64,000 nt of DNA from an uncultured Bacteroides sp. (GTDB lineage Bacteria; Bacteroidota; Bacteroidia; Bacteroidales; Bacteroidaceae): positions 11,310-75,309 of the forward strand of contig NZ_CAJTSC010000010.1 of assembly GCF_910578895.1 (NCBI RefSeq). Reading direction: 5' to 3'. The notes below the pieces were generated by a model. That model was not told the origin of the DNA, did not search any database, and was given only the letters and a program-made list of their open reading frames with translations. A program made the position numbers and the translations under genes. Shown piece by piece: positions 15,881 through 24,896 of this stretch. Position 1 is the first letter of the stretch; every line of letters starts with the position of its first letter.

Positions 15881-17338
15881 ATGAGTACAATCTTACAGTT
15901 GGCTCCACAGAATGTGTGGAAGCATTTCTATTCGCTGACTCAGATACCCCGTCCGTCAGGACACATGGAGAGAATAACTGAGTTCCTGATAAACTTCGGT
16001 AAGGAGTTGGGGCTGGAATCGTTTGCCGATGAGGCGGGCAATGTCATCATCCGTAAGCCTGCCACTCCGGGCATGGAAAACCGTAAAGGGGTTATCCTGC
16101 AGGTACACATGGACATGGTGCCGCAGAAGAACAACGATACCGTGCACGATTTTGCCACAGACCCTATCCGGACATACATCGACGGCGACTGGGTGAAGGC
16201 GGAGGGCACTACGCTGGGCGCGGACAACGGCTTGGGCGTGGCGGCCATCATGGCTGTGCTTGAGGCGAAAGACCTGAAACACGGTCCGCTGGAAGCGTTG
16301 ATTACCAAAGACGAGGAAACGGGCATGTACGGTGCGTTCGGGTTGAAGCCGGGCACGCTGGACGGTGAAATCCTGCTGAACCTCGACTCGGAAGATGAGG
16401 GGGAACTCTATATCGGCTGTGCCGGCGGCATCGACATCACGGCAACGCTGGAATATAAGGAAGAGGCGCCTGCCGCCGACTTCGTGGCACGCCGGATTAC
16501 GTTGAAGGGCTTGCGTGGTGGACACTCCGGACTGGAAATCAATCAGGGACGCGGCAATGCCAATAAGTTGCTTGCGCGCGTGGTGCACGATTTGCTGATG
16601 GAGTTCGACTGCCAGTTGGCAAGCTTCGAAGGCGGCAATATGCGCAATGCCATCCCGCGCGAGGCGCATGCCGTGCTGGTGTTCAATCCCGAAGATATCG
16701 AAGGATTGGAAGAGTATATCAAGGAGTATGAAGCACAAATCAACGAGGAATATGCTTCGATTGAAGAAGGAATTACCTTGCAGGCGGAAACAGTGGATTT
16801 GCCCGCAGCCGTTGTTCCCGAGGAGATTCAGGACAATATGATCAGTGTACTGATGGCTTGCCAGAACGGTGTGATGCGTATGATTCCTACCGTTCCCGAC
16901 ACGGTGGAGACCTCTTCCAACCTTGCCATTGTGACGATTGGAAGCGGCAAGGCGGATGTCCGCATATTGGCACGCAGCTCTTGCGACACGATGAAGGATT
17001 TCCTGGCAGACAGCCTGACGGCATGTTTCTCCATGGCGGGTATGAAGGTCGAGTTGAGTGGTGGCTACTCCGGCTGGCAGCCTAATGTGGATTCTCCCAT
17101 CCTGCATGCCATGACGTTGTCTTATAAGCAGCAATTCGGCGTGGAGCCGGCCGTGAAGGTAATCCATGCGGGGCTGGAGTGCGGAATTATCGGTGCCAAC
17201 TGCCCGGGGCTTGATATGATTTCTTTCGGTCCTACTTTGCGCTCGCCGCATTCGCCCGATGAACGTGCGTACATTCCGTCCGTGACGAAGTTCTACGACT
17301 TCCTGGTTGCGACGCTGGAGCAGACTCCGGAAAAATAA
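15881..17338 (+). CDS. pepD: Aminoacyl-histidine dipeptidase PepD (M20)
   Basis: PepD is a cytoplasmic di-zinc exopeptidase that cleaves Xaa-His and other dipeptides. The 485-residue protein has the M20 motifs in order: VHMDMVPQ (metal-binding H and D), LGADNGLGVA, TKDEETGMYGAFGL (catalytic glutamate) and NLDSEDEGELYIGCAGG. SPHSPDERAYI near the C-terminus carries the last metal-binding histidine. The length is normal for PepD. A 22-bp tandem array begins at its stop codon, and a terminator follows. Confidence 0.95.
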   Translation: MSTILQLAPQNVWKHFYSLTQIPRPSGHMERITEFLINFGKELGLESFADEAGNVIIRKPATPGMENRKGVILQVHMDMVPQKNNDTVHDFATDPIRTYIDGDWVKAEGTTLGADNGLGVAAIMAVLEAKDLKHGPLEALITKDEETGMYGAFGLKPGTLDGEILLNLDSEDEGELYIGCAGGIDITATLEYKEEAPAADFVARRITLKGLRGGHSGLEINQGRGNANKLLARVVHDLLMEFDCQLASFEGGNMRNAIPREAHAVLVFNPEDIEGLEEYIKEYEAQINEEYASIEEGITLQAETVDLPAAVVPEEIQDNMISVLMACQNGVMRMIPTVPDTVETSSNLAIVTIGSGKADVRILARSSCDTMKDFLADSLTACFSMAGMKVELSGGYSGWQPNVDSPILHAMTLSYKQQFGVEPAVKVIHAGLECGIIGANCPGLDMISFGPTLRSPHSPDERAYIPSVTKFYDFLVATLEQTPEK

Positions 17339-17425
17339 TCTCTTCTATATATAAAAGTAATCTTTTCCATATATAAAGGTAATTTCCTCTATATATAAAA
17401 GCAATCTCTTCTATATATAATAATG
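17338..17425. repeat. 22-bp tandem array (4 units)
   Basis: Four units start at 17338, 17360, 17382 and 17404, with core TCTATATATAAAAG. The first base of the first unit is the last base of the pepD stop codon. Confidence 0.8.
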
Positions 17426-17427
17426 TG

Positions 17428-17459
17428 AAAGCAGGGTGCCGGTGCGCCCTGCTTTTTTT
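17428..17459 (+). terminator. Terminator after pepD
   Basis: GCAGGGTGC (17431-17439) pairs with GCGCCCTGC (one G-U pair) and is followed by seven T's. Confidence 0.8.
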
Positions 17460-17623
17460 GTTGCTGCCGCTCTTCCCGCTTCGGGCGGCAGGGATTGCCG
17501 GGTGCTGCCCCGCTTTGCCCTCTCTTGCCCCTGTGGTCTGGCAGAAAATTGATGTAGGTCAAGAAATATGCTGTAAAACATGTTTTTTAGGGCAAAAATG
17601 CTTCCGTTCTTGAACAAAGGCTC

Positions 17624-17631
17624 TATTTTTG
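17624..17631 (+). promoter_or_regulatory. -7 box for the small-peptide operon
   Basis: TATTTTTG fits TAnnTTTG, 76 bp before the first peptide ATG. The leader between them contains AGGATAACA twice and a third AGGATAACA beside the start codon. Confidence 0.5.
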
Positions 17632-17707
17632 TGTTGTAAAACATATAAATGATTAGGATAACAGGTTATTTTTAAGGATAACAAGATTGATTTAGGAGGA
17701 TAACAAA

Positions 17708-17782
17708 ATGAAAAAGTTGAGAAAATTGTTCAGACATTTCGGCGAGGCCGATAAGAACATCTGGGGTTATGTAATGCTTTGA
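17708..17782 (+). CDS. Small peptide 1 (24 aa)
   Basis: A short frame starts at an ATG preceded by a strong ribosome binding site, AGGAGG at 17694-17699, unusual for this genome. The 24-residue product begins MKKLRKLFRHFGEADKN and ends WGYVML. It is cationic at the N-terminus and could form an amphipathic helix. It is the first of three short frames between a promoter-like box and a terminator. The family is not recognised. The good start signal, and similarity in layout to peptides 2 and 3, argue that it is real. Confidence 0.55.
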   Translation: MKKLRKLFRHFGEADKNIWGYVML

Positions 17783-17801
17783 GCATGCAGCCCCATTGCA
17801 A

Positions 17802-17833
17802 GAGCCTGTTTAAATCTTCTTCAAGATTAAAGC
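17802..17833 (+). promoter_or_regulatory. Hairpin between peptides 1 and 2
   Basis: GCCTGTTTAAATCTT pairs imperfectly with AAGATTAAAGCAGGC. The left arm matches the end of element B, so it may be a minimal derivative of that repeat, an attenuator, or an RNA-processing stem. Confidence 0.45.
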
Positions 17834-17887
17834 AGGCACTAAGAGAGAGAGATTGTTTTTTTAAGTATCAGTTTAATTTTTAAGGTT

Positions 17888-17980
17888 ATGAAAAGAAAGA
17901 TTATGAATTCATTCAGACGTATTCTCGCAGAGGTAGGTCGTAATGAGATGTTGATGATGGGATATACCATCAAGAAGTAA
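17888..17980 (+). CDS. Small peptide 2 (30 aa), paralogue of peptide 3
   Basis: The 30-residue product begins MKRKIMNSFRRILAEVGRN and ends MMGYTIKK. It is strongly basic and helical in outlook. It aligns with peptide 3 over the whole N-terminal half as K-K-I-x-x-S-F-(R/K)-x-I-L-A-(E/K)-x-G-x-N, so the two are paralogues. Both starts share the upstream context TTTAAGxTTATG. No known family was recognised. Element B separates it from peptide 3. Confidence 0.6.
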   Translation: MKRKIMNSFRRILAEVGRNEMLMMGYTIKK

Positions 17981-18008
17981 GAAAGAGAAGTTTTCAGGGT
18001 ATTAGTTC

Positions 18009-18183
18009 AGAGTCAGTTTGAATTTTCTTCAGAAAGTATTTTTCAGCTTCTTTTGAGCCTCTTTCCGGTCTGTTTTTCCTCTTTTTATTCGTTGCATAGC
18101 CCGCTATGCTCCTCATGAAAATAGAAAAACATCCTCGGAAAGAATTCTCGAAACAATGCCGGACAAAATTTAAACAGGCTCTT
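18009..18183. repeat. Element B, full copy
   Basis: Inverted ends AGTCAGTTTGAATTTT (left) and AAAATTTAAACAGGCT (right) flank a conserved interior with CTTTTTATTCGTTGCATAGC and CCGCTATGCTCCTCATGAAA. Related copies lie at 25037-25145, 33050-33358 (interrupted) and 58615-58834. This copy sits between peptides 2 and 3. Confidence 0.75.
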
Positions 18184-18197
18184 AATTGTTTAAGATT

Positions 18198-18293
18198 ATG
18201 GGAAAAAAGATTGTAACTTCCTTTAAAAGCATTCTTGCCAAAGCCGGTGAGAATTGGATTGAGGCAATGAAGTATTATAACTACCCGAGATAA
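18198..18293 (+). CDS. Small peptide 3 (31 aa), paralogue of peptide 2
   Basis: The 31-residue product begins MGKKIVTSFKSILAKAGEN and ends KYYNYPR. It shares the KIxxSFxxILAxxGxN pattern with peptide 2, then diverges into an aromatic, tyrosine-rich tail. There is no signal peptide, double-glycine leader or cysteine. A strong terminator starts 24 bp after its stop. The clear paralogy of two adjacent short frames, both with intact starts and stops, is the main evidence that they are expressed genes. Function unknown. Confidence 0.6.
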   Translation: MGKKIVTSFKSILAKAGENWIEAMKYYNYPR

Positions 18294-18316
18294 GGGTGGC
18301 AATTGGTAAAAGACGG

Positions 18317-18351
18317 AAGGGTACATCGCATTCGGGCGGTGTACCCTTTTT
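18317..18351 (+). terminator. Terminator of the small-peptide operon
   Basis: AAGGGTACATCGC pairs with GGCGGTGTACCCTT around a short loop and ends in TTTTT. Confidence 0.85.
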
Positions 18352-18379
18352 GCTTGTCCGGCGGCACTTTGTCCGGCGT

Positions 18380-18568
18380 CACGGCTTTTTCATTTGCAGG
18401 AGTTGGAGGAGTTAAAAGGAGGCATCGCTCTCCGAGCTGAGGAGCCAAAGCCGATACTTCTGTAACAATGCCATACACAAGCGTATCGGCTCCAACTCCT
18501 TTAACGAACTCCTGACGAAGCGATGCGAAGGGATAACTCCTCTAACTCCCCTAAATGTAAAAGCCGTA
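18380..18568. repeat. Element A, full copy
   Basis: It starts CACGGCTTTTTCATTTGCAG and carries 9-bp GGAGTTA units. The central palindrome GCCGATACTTCTGTAACAAT ... GTATCGGC is present, and it ends AAATGTAAAAGCCGT. Confidence 0.75.
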
Positions 18569-18692
18569 ATCGGCATATAATTCTCTTTGATTTCGCTAAC
18601 TGCCGCTAACTCCCGATAGCTCCCGTAGATGAAGCCGTGATGTTTTTTCTATATTTTTCTGAAAATCCGATACAATGTAGCTGTTAATTTGT

Positions 18693-18700
18693 TATTTTTG
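18693..18700 (+). promoter_or_regulatory. -7 box for the alpha-2-macroglobulin gene
   Basis: TATTTTTG fits TAnnTTTG and lies 68 bp before the ATG at 18769. Confidence 0.4.
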
Positions 18701-18768
18701 TTTTTAGCCCCCGATGGCTTGGGGGTACAGATGCTTTCCCATAAAAACAAAAACCAATAATAATAAGA

Positions 18769-21700
18769 ATGGCTATGAAGAAATTCCAAAGATTTTGCAC
18801 TTTGTTTCTGCCGATGCTCGTGATGTGCTTTTCTACCTTGTACGCCCAGTCCTACAACAGCCTGTGGCGGCAGGTGGAGCAAGCCGAAAAGAAAGGTTTG
18901 CCGCAGACCGTAGTGAAGCTGGCGGAAGAAATCTGCCGTAAGGCAGAGCGGGAGAAGAACGCCCCGCAGTTGCTCAAGGCATACTTCTGCCGGGACGCCT
19001 ATCAGGAAAAGTTGACGCCGGACAGCCTCTACACCCACCTGCCGAACCTGGAGCGTTGGGCAAAAGAGGAGCAGGACACGGTGAGCAGGGCTATCCTGCA
19101 CTCCCTGCTTGCCCGCAAGTATGCGGATTATATGCGTTACAATTGGAAAACACTCTCGCAAGCTCCGGCTTTGGACATGGACGAGGCTCCTGCCGATATC
19201 CGTGAGTGGAGCTACAACCTTTTCGCTGCCAAGATAGACGGGCACTGCCTTGCTTCGTTGCGCGACGCCCGCCGTTTGCTCGAAGTCTCTTCCCGGGAGT
19301 ACGCGCCTTTTGTGGTGCAAAAGGACGGAAGCCGTTTCTACGGGCACGATATGTATCACCTGCTGGCACGCCGGGCGATAAATACCTATCTTCCGCTGCA
19401 TGACGGCAGGATAGATTCGTTGCGCCGTGTACGCATCGACGGCATCTATAGGAACATGATTGACGCTTACCGGCACCGTGCCGGAGCGGAAGACGCCGTG
19501 GTGCTGGCAACGCTCGATTATTGGAATTGGAAGAAAGACGAAGGCGTAAGCAGGGAACCGGACGCTACTTATATGGAGCGGAAAGCGCAGTTCGACAAGG
19601 AATATCTCGAGGCGTTGGACGGTCTGATACGTGAGTACGGCGCACGCGAAATCTGTGCGGAAGTCTACATCTGCAAGGCAAACCGGCTTCACGACATGGG
19701 GGAAACCCGTGCGGACGAGGTTTTGCAGGTGTGCGATGAGGGAGTGAGACGCTATCCTGCCTGTAAGCGCGCCAATGAATTGCGCAACATACGGGAAAGG
19801 CTCCTGCTTCCTTACCTGGGTGTTGATGTCGGGGAGAGTGTTTATCCCGGCGATTCGCTGAGGCTGAGCATGAGCTATCGCAACCTGAAAGGCTATACGC
19901 TGAACCTGTATCGCACGGATTTGCCCGAGGTGCCCTGGATGGATGCCGAAATAGACAAGGCTTTCTACCGGAAGCATGCCCGTAAATTGTCCTCAACCCA
20001 TTTCGACCTTGACTATCCGGCTGATAAAGACGGAAAGCCCGCAAACGTAGGGAGCATTGTGCGGCATAAGGTTATGAAAATAAGCGGTGTTGATAGCACA
20101 GGTGTCTATATCTTGCAAGTTGTGCCGGATGCTGCGGAAGCCCATACGGCAGAGCAGTTTCTTGTTTCCACCCGCTTCAAGGTGCTGACGCTGTCGTTGC
20201 CGGATGACAATATGGAACTGGTCGTGGTAGACGGCCGTAGCGGACACCCCGTTCCCGATGCGGAGGTCTGTTTCTACTCCACTTACAGAGAAAATGAACG
20301 TAGTTTGGTGCAAAACGTCGTTACTGATGCCGATGGCAAAGCCGTTGTGAAGTTGAATAAGTTTATCAGCAGTTATGCGGTACGCAAGGGGACGGATATC
20401 GCCATGACGCCCCAACGGGTTTATTGGGATAACTATTACGAACGCGGCGATTCGCGTCCGAAAGAGCGTGTCACCCTGTTGACAGACCGCTCCGTGTATC
20501 GTCCCGGTCAGACCGTCTACGTCAAAGGCATTTCTTACTTGCAGAAAGCCGACAAGGCGCACGTCCTGGCAAGAAAGGAGTACCGGGTCCGCCTGCTGGA
20601 TGTGAACAGGAAAGAGCTGCTGCGGAAAACAGTCACTGCCAACGAATTCGGCTCTTTCACCACGGAACTGCCGCTGCCCGCCGCCTGCCTGAAAGGCAGC
20701 TATACGGTGGAGGTGGAAGACAAGGCTTCCGTCTCCGTGCGGGTGGAGGAGTATAAGCGCCCCACTTTCGAGATTATCTTTAATCCCGTGAAACAGGCTT
20801 ACTCCCTGGGAGATACGGTGGTGGTCACCGGAAAAGTCAAGGCATACAACGGCATGGCGGTTCAGGATGTGCCGTTGGCATACACCGTTATCCGCTATCC
20901 CTATAATATATATGTGGACGGAGACCTCGTGCCGTTCTCTTCGGACACGGTAAGGCTGGATGCGGAAGGCAACTTCTCCATTCCTGTTTTCCTGAAGCCG
21001 GGCAATGTTTCGGATGATATACGCTGGGACCGGCTCGCTTATCATGTGGAAGCGACGGTGACCGATGAGGCAGGCGAAACGCAAACCGAACGGTATAAAC
21101 TGTATGCCGGCCGTCGGGCATGCTTCTTTAGTGTGACCGGCATGGACGGGCCTTTGTGCAAGGAAAATGCCATCACGGCGGAACTGATAGTGACGAACGG
21201 CAACGATGAGACGTTGCCCGTAAAGGGAACATGCCGCCTGTACTCCGTCATCGATGCCAAAACGAAAAGGATGTCGGACAGCCCCGTTTATGAGGGCACC
21301 TTCATGTCGGGCGAGACGAAAGACTTCGCTGTATGGAAGCAGTTGCCGTCGGGAGAGTACCGCCTTGTCCTGTCAGCATCGGGCGATGACGGCAGGAAAA
21401 CCGGCGACGACGGCAAGAAAACCGGTAGTGGTAAAGATACGATAGACATTGTGTTGTTCTCCTTGGCAGACCCGCGTCCGGTTGTGTTCTCGGAGACTTT
21501 CCTTTATAAAAAGAACGTGGAGTTCGATGCCGGTCATCCGGCAGAGTTCTATTTCGGTACCTCCGTGAAAGATGCCTACGTCCTGGTGGACGTCTTCGGA
21601 AGCAAAGGCAGGCTGGAGAGCGGCGCGATATTGTTGAGCGACTCGATTGTCCGTATGGAATATCCTTATCGGGAGGAGTATGGAGAGGGCGTTTCCGTAC

Positions 21701-24606
21701 AGTTCACCTTTGTAAAGAACGGCGAGCGGTCCGGCTGTCGGGTGGAGCTGCGGAAACGCTTGCCCCGGCGGACGCTGGATATGAAGTGGGAAGTCTTTCG
21801 CGACCGCCTGCGTCCGGGGCAGGAGGAAGAGTGGAAGCTGGTGGTCAAGACCCCGCAAGGCCATCCTGCCGCAGCCGAGGTGCTGGCAATGATGTACGAT
21901 GCTTCATTGGACAGGATTTGTAAGCACAACCAGTCGTTGGGTGTGTATTACTACCCGTATATTCCGCATTACAACTGGCATCTTGGCTACAACGCCACAC
22001 GGCATTGTGCCCCTCACTTCCCCATGAAGTCGTGGGAAGTGCCCGTTTGGCGGTTCGATCATCTTTGGTCTTCTTACTATAATGGAGTGGACGAAGCCCT
22101 GTATGGCAGGCCCAGAGCCACTCTGACCGGGTCTGTAAATGGAATGATGGTAAAGAGGTCGGCGGCTGCCAAAGGGGGTCAGATAGAATATGTCTCGATG
22201 GCGGATGAAGAAGAGCCGGAAGAACATAGCCTGTACGAGACGATAATACCCCCGCCCTCGGAGCAGATATTGCCGCCTATGGCGGAACTGCGTACCGACT
22301 TTTCCGAAACGGCTTTCTTCTACCCGCAGTTGCGCACCAACGCGCAGGGAGAGGTGGCTTTCTCCTTCACCATGCCGCAAAGCCTGACGCGCTGGAATTT
22401 CCGCGGCTATTCCCACACCAAGGAGATGATGACGGGGATGCTCCATGCCACTGCCGTCACCGCCAAGGAGTTTATGCTCACTCCGAACATGCCGCGCTTT
22501 GTGCGGGTAGGCGATAAGACGCAGATTGCCGCCGGCATCGCCAACCTGTCGGACAAAGCCGTGAAAGGCACAGCCGTGTTCACCCTCTTCGACCCGATGA
22601 CGGAGAAGGTTATCTCCGTGCAACGCCGTAAATTCTCGGTGGAAGCCGGAAAGAGGGCGACGGTCGTTTTCCCGTTCGATGTAACGGACCGTTGCGACCT
22701 GCTTGGCGTCCGCATGGTGGCGGACGGCGGCGCATTCAGCGACGGCGAGCAGCACCTGTTGCCTGTGCTGGGCAACAAAGAGTACATCACCGAGGCGATT
22801 GCCATGCCCGTGCGTGGCGAGGAGGCCCGCACTTTCTCCTTGGAAAGGCTGTTCAACGGCAACAGCCGCACGGCAACCGACCGCCGCCTGACAGTGGAGT
22901 TCACAGGCAATCCGGCATGGTATGCCGTGCAAGCCCTGCCCGCCCTGAGCCAATCCGTTGCGGATAATGCAATTTCACGCGCTGCCGCCTTCTATGCCAA
23001 CAGCCTGGCAGGCCATATCGCCGATAGCCGGCCGCGCATCAAGGCGGTGTTCGACAACTGGCGTTCGTCGGGCGGCACCAAAGAGACTTTCCTCAGCCAA
23101 CTGGAGAAGAACCAGGATGTGAAGAATATCCTCTTGGACAACTCCCCCTGGCTGCTCGAAGCTACCACCGAGGCGGAACGGCACCAGCGCATCGCCACCT
23201 TGTTCGATGTAAATCAATTGAATTACCGTAATATGGAATCCCTGCTCAAACTGAAAGAGTTGCAGGGCGAAGACGGTGCTTGGAGCTGGTTCGGTGGCAT
23301 GTCCGGCAGCCGTTACGTCACAAGCTATGTCACAAGGCTGCTTGTCCGCCTGTCCCTGCTCACGGGCAAGGCGTTGCCGGAAGAGGCGGAGGCGATGAAA
23401 GGCAAGGCATTCGGCTATCTCAACAAGCAAGCATTCGAAGAATACCGTCTCCTTCGCAAGGCGGAGAAGAACGGAGCCAAGGTTGCCGGCGTGTCGGGTG
23501 CCGCTATGGACTATCTGTATTTGGTGACCCTCGCTTCGGAAAAGCTTTCCGGTGAGTATGCAAAGGCATTCGATTATTTTCTTGGCAAGTTGGGGCATAA
23601 CCCTGCGAACGGCACGATGGTTGGCAAGGCGCAGACCGCCGCTATCTTGCAGAGAGTGGGGCGCAAGGCGGCAGCGGACCAATTGATGGCCTCTGTCAAA
23701 GAACATCTGGTGCAGACGGACGAGATGGGAGCGCATTTCGCTTTCCATGACGGTCCGTACAACTGGGGCATGCTTCCGGTGCCCGCCCACGTGGCCGTGA
23801 TGGAAGCCCTGCGCGAGGCGGGCGGCAACGATGCTTTGGTGGAAGAGATGAAACTCTGGCTGCTGAAACAGAAGCAGGCTACAAGCTGGAACTCTCCGGT
23901 TGCCACCGCCGATGCTGTTTACGCCCTGCTGTGCCAAGGCGACAACCTGCTGGAGAGCCAAGGAGATGTCCGCATCACGCTAGGCAGCAAGGTGTTGGAG
24001 ACCGGTTCTCCGGCACAGGCCGCCATGCCGGGATTGGGCTATGTCAGGGAAACCTTTGCACAAGGCGCTCCCGAACTGAAAGCAACGTCCGTCACCGTAG
24101 AGAAGCGGGATGCGGGCATCGCGTGGGGAGCCGTCTATGCGCAATACCTGTCGCCCCTGTCCGATGTGAAGCAGCAGGGCGGCGGGCTGAATATCGAGAA
24201 GAGACTCTTCGTAGAGCGTATCTCCGCCAACGGGCAGAAGTCCCTGCAACCCTTGACGGATGCCGGTCCGCTCTCCGTAGGCGATAAGGTCATTGCCCGG
24301 CTGACTCTCCGTCTGGACCGCGCCATGGACTTTATCCAGCTGAAAGACCAACGCGGGGCATGCTTCGAACCGATAGGATCGCTTTCCGGCTATCGCTGGA
24401 GCAACGGGTTCGGGTTCTACGTGGAAGTGGAAGATACCGGCGCCAACTTCTTCTTCGACCACCTGGGCAAAGGTGTCTATGTATTGGAACACAGCTACCG
24501 CGTGGCTCGCGGCGGCACGTACGAAACCGGGCTTGCCACCGTGCAGTGCGCTTATGCACCCGAATATGCTTCGCATACTGCGGGCGGAACGGTTGTAATC
24601 CGGTAG
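18769..24606 (+). CDS. Alpha-2-macroglobulin-like envelope protein (MG2 domain, no thioester)
   Basis: The 1945-residue secreted protein has an N-terminal signal peptide (FLPMLVMCFSTLYAQ). A ~350-residue N-terminal region precedes the MG2 domain, whose motif TDRSVYRPGQTVYVKG lies near residue 572. An A2M domain (MPQSLTRWNFRGYSHTKE, near 1205) and a C-terminal alpha-alpha barrel plus receptor-like domain follow. Bacterial alpha-2-macroglobulins trap proteases in the periplasm, often through a CxEQ thioester. Here the corresponding helix reads ALPALSQSVADNAIS (near 1388), with no cysteine, so it belongs to the thioester-less class. No penicillin-binding protein 1C gene follows, although that is the common partner elsewhere. 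Confidence 0.9.
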   Translation: MAMKKFQRFCTLFLPMLVMCFSTLYAQSYNSLWRQVEQAEKKGLPQTVVKLAEEICRKAEREKNAPQLLKAYFCRDAYQEKLTPDSLYTHLPNLERWAKEEQDTVSRAILHSLLARKYADYMRYNWKTLSQAPALDMDEAPADIREWSYNLFAAKIDGHCLASLRDARRLLEVSSREYAPFVVQKDGSRFYGHDMYHLLARRAINTYLPLHDGRIDSLRRVRIDGIYRNMIDAYRHRAGAEDAVVLATLDYWNWKKDEGVSREPDATYMERKAQFDKEYLEALDGLIREYGAREICAEVYICKANRLHDMGETRADEVLQVCDEGVRRYPACKRANELRNIRERLLLPYLGVDVGESVYPGDSLRLSMSYRNLKGYTLNLYRTDLPEVPWMDAEIDKAFYRKHARKLSSTHFDLDYPADKDGKPANVGSIVRHKVMKISGVDSTGVYILQVVPDAAEAHTAEQFLVSTRFKVLTLSLPDDNMELVVVDGRSGHPVPDAEVCFYSTYRENERSLVQNVVTDADGKAVVKLNKFISSYAVRKGTDIAMTPQRVYWDNYYERGDSRPKERVTLLTDRSVYRPGQTVYVKGISYLQKADKAHVLARKEYRVRLLDVNRKELLRKTVTANEFGSFTTELPLPAACLKGSYTVEVEDKASVSVRVEEYKRPTFEIIFNPVKQAYSLGDTVVVTGKVKAYNGMAVQDVPLAYTVIRYPYNIYVDGDLVPFSSDTVRLDAEGNFSIPVFLKPGNVSDDIRWDRLAYHVEATVTDEAGETQTERYKLYAGRRACFFSVTGMDGPLCKENAITAELIVTNGNDETLPVKGTCRLYSVIDAKTKRMSDSPVYEGTFMSGETKDFAVWKQLPSGEYRLVLSASGDDGRKTGDDGKKTGSGKDTIDIVLFSLADPRPVVFSETFLYKKNVEFDAGHPAEFYFGTSVKDAYVLVDVFGSKGRLESGAILLSDSIVRMEYPYREEYGEGVSVQFTFVKNGERSGCRVELRKRLPRRTLDMKWEVFRDRLRPGQEEEWKLVVKTPQGHPAAAEVLAMMYDASLDRICKHNQSLGVYYYPYIPHYNWHLGYNATRHCAPHFPMKSWEVPVWRFDHLWSSYYNGVDEALYGRPRATLTGSVNGMMVKRSAAAKGGQIEYVSMADEEEPEEHSLYETIIPPPSEQILPPMAELRTDFSETAFFYPQLRTNAQGEVAFSFTMPQSLTRWNFRGYSHTKEMMTGMLHATAVTAKEFMLTPNMPRFVRVGDKTQIAAGIANLSDKAVKGTAVFTLFDPMTEKVISVQRRKFSVEAGKRATVVFPFDVTDRCDLLGVRMVADGGAFSDGEQHLLPVLGNKEYITEAIAMPVRGEEARTFSLERLFNGNSRTATDRRLTVEFTGNPAWYAVQALPALSQSVADNAISRAAAFYANSLAGHIADSRPRIKAVFDNWRSSGGTKETFLSQLEKNQDVKNILLDNSPWLLEATTEAERHQRIATLFDVNQLNYRNMESLLKLKELQGEDGAWSWFGGMSGSRYVTSYVTRLLVRLSLLTGKALPEEAEAMKGKAFGYLNKQAFEEYRLLRKAEKNGAKVAGVSGAAMDYLYLVTLASEKLSGEYAKAFDYFLGKLGHNPANGTMVGKAQTAAILQRVGRKAAADQLMASVKEHLVQTDEMGAHFAFHDGPYNWGMLPVPAHVAVMEALREAGGNDALVEEMKLWLLKQKQATSWNSPVATADAVYALLCQGDNLLESQGDVRITLGSKVLETGSPAQAAMPGLGYVRETFAQGAPELKATSVTVEKRDAGIAWGAVYAQYLSPLSDVKQQGGGLNIEKRLFVERISANGQKSLQPLTDAGPLSVGDKVIARLTLRLDRAMDFIQLKDQRGACFEPIGSLSGYRWSNGFGFYVEVEDTGANFFFDHLGKGVYVLEHSYRVARGGTYETGLATVQCAYAPEYASHTAGGTVVIR

Positions 24607-24623
24607 GCGGCTTGCATTGCAAG

Positions 24624-24761
24624 GTTGTCTCATTTAAGGGAGTTGAAGGAGTTATCGGGAATTAAAGGAGTTATATGCCGGTAGTATCGCCATACATCGA
24701 CAGGGCTATCGGCTTCTGACTCCTCAGCCCGAAGGGTGCTCCTGTAAATGAAAAAGTTGTG
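24624..24761. repeat. Element A, diverged copy
   Basis: GTCTCATTTAAGGGAGTTGA at the left, a degraded central palindrome (GGTAGTATCG...GGGCTATCGGC) and TCCTGTAAATGAAAAAGTTG at the right. Confidence 0.65.
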
Positions 24762-24766
24762 TGTGG

Positions 24767-24876
24767 GACATATAGATGCGTCGCGAGAGACATATAGATG
24801 TATCGTGTGGGATATATAGATCCGTCAGGTGGGATATATATGTCCCACACGATACATCTATACATCCCTCGCGACG
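24767..24876. repeat. 22-bp tandem array with inverted halves (5 units)
   Basis: Units start at 24767, 24789, 24811, 24833 and 24855. Units 1-3 run forward (core GACATATAGATG). The last two are the reverse complement of the first two, so the array folds into one hairpin with arms of about 35 bp. Confidence 0.8.
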
Positions 24877-24896
24877 CCCTTTATTTTTAAACGGTT

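Noticed and set aside
17411..17644. 77-residue leftward frame covering the pepD terminator
   Set aside because: It contains the terminator and part of the peptide-operon promoter and has no protein-like pattern.
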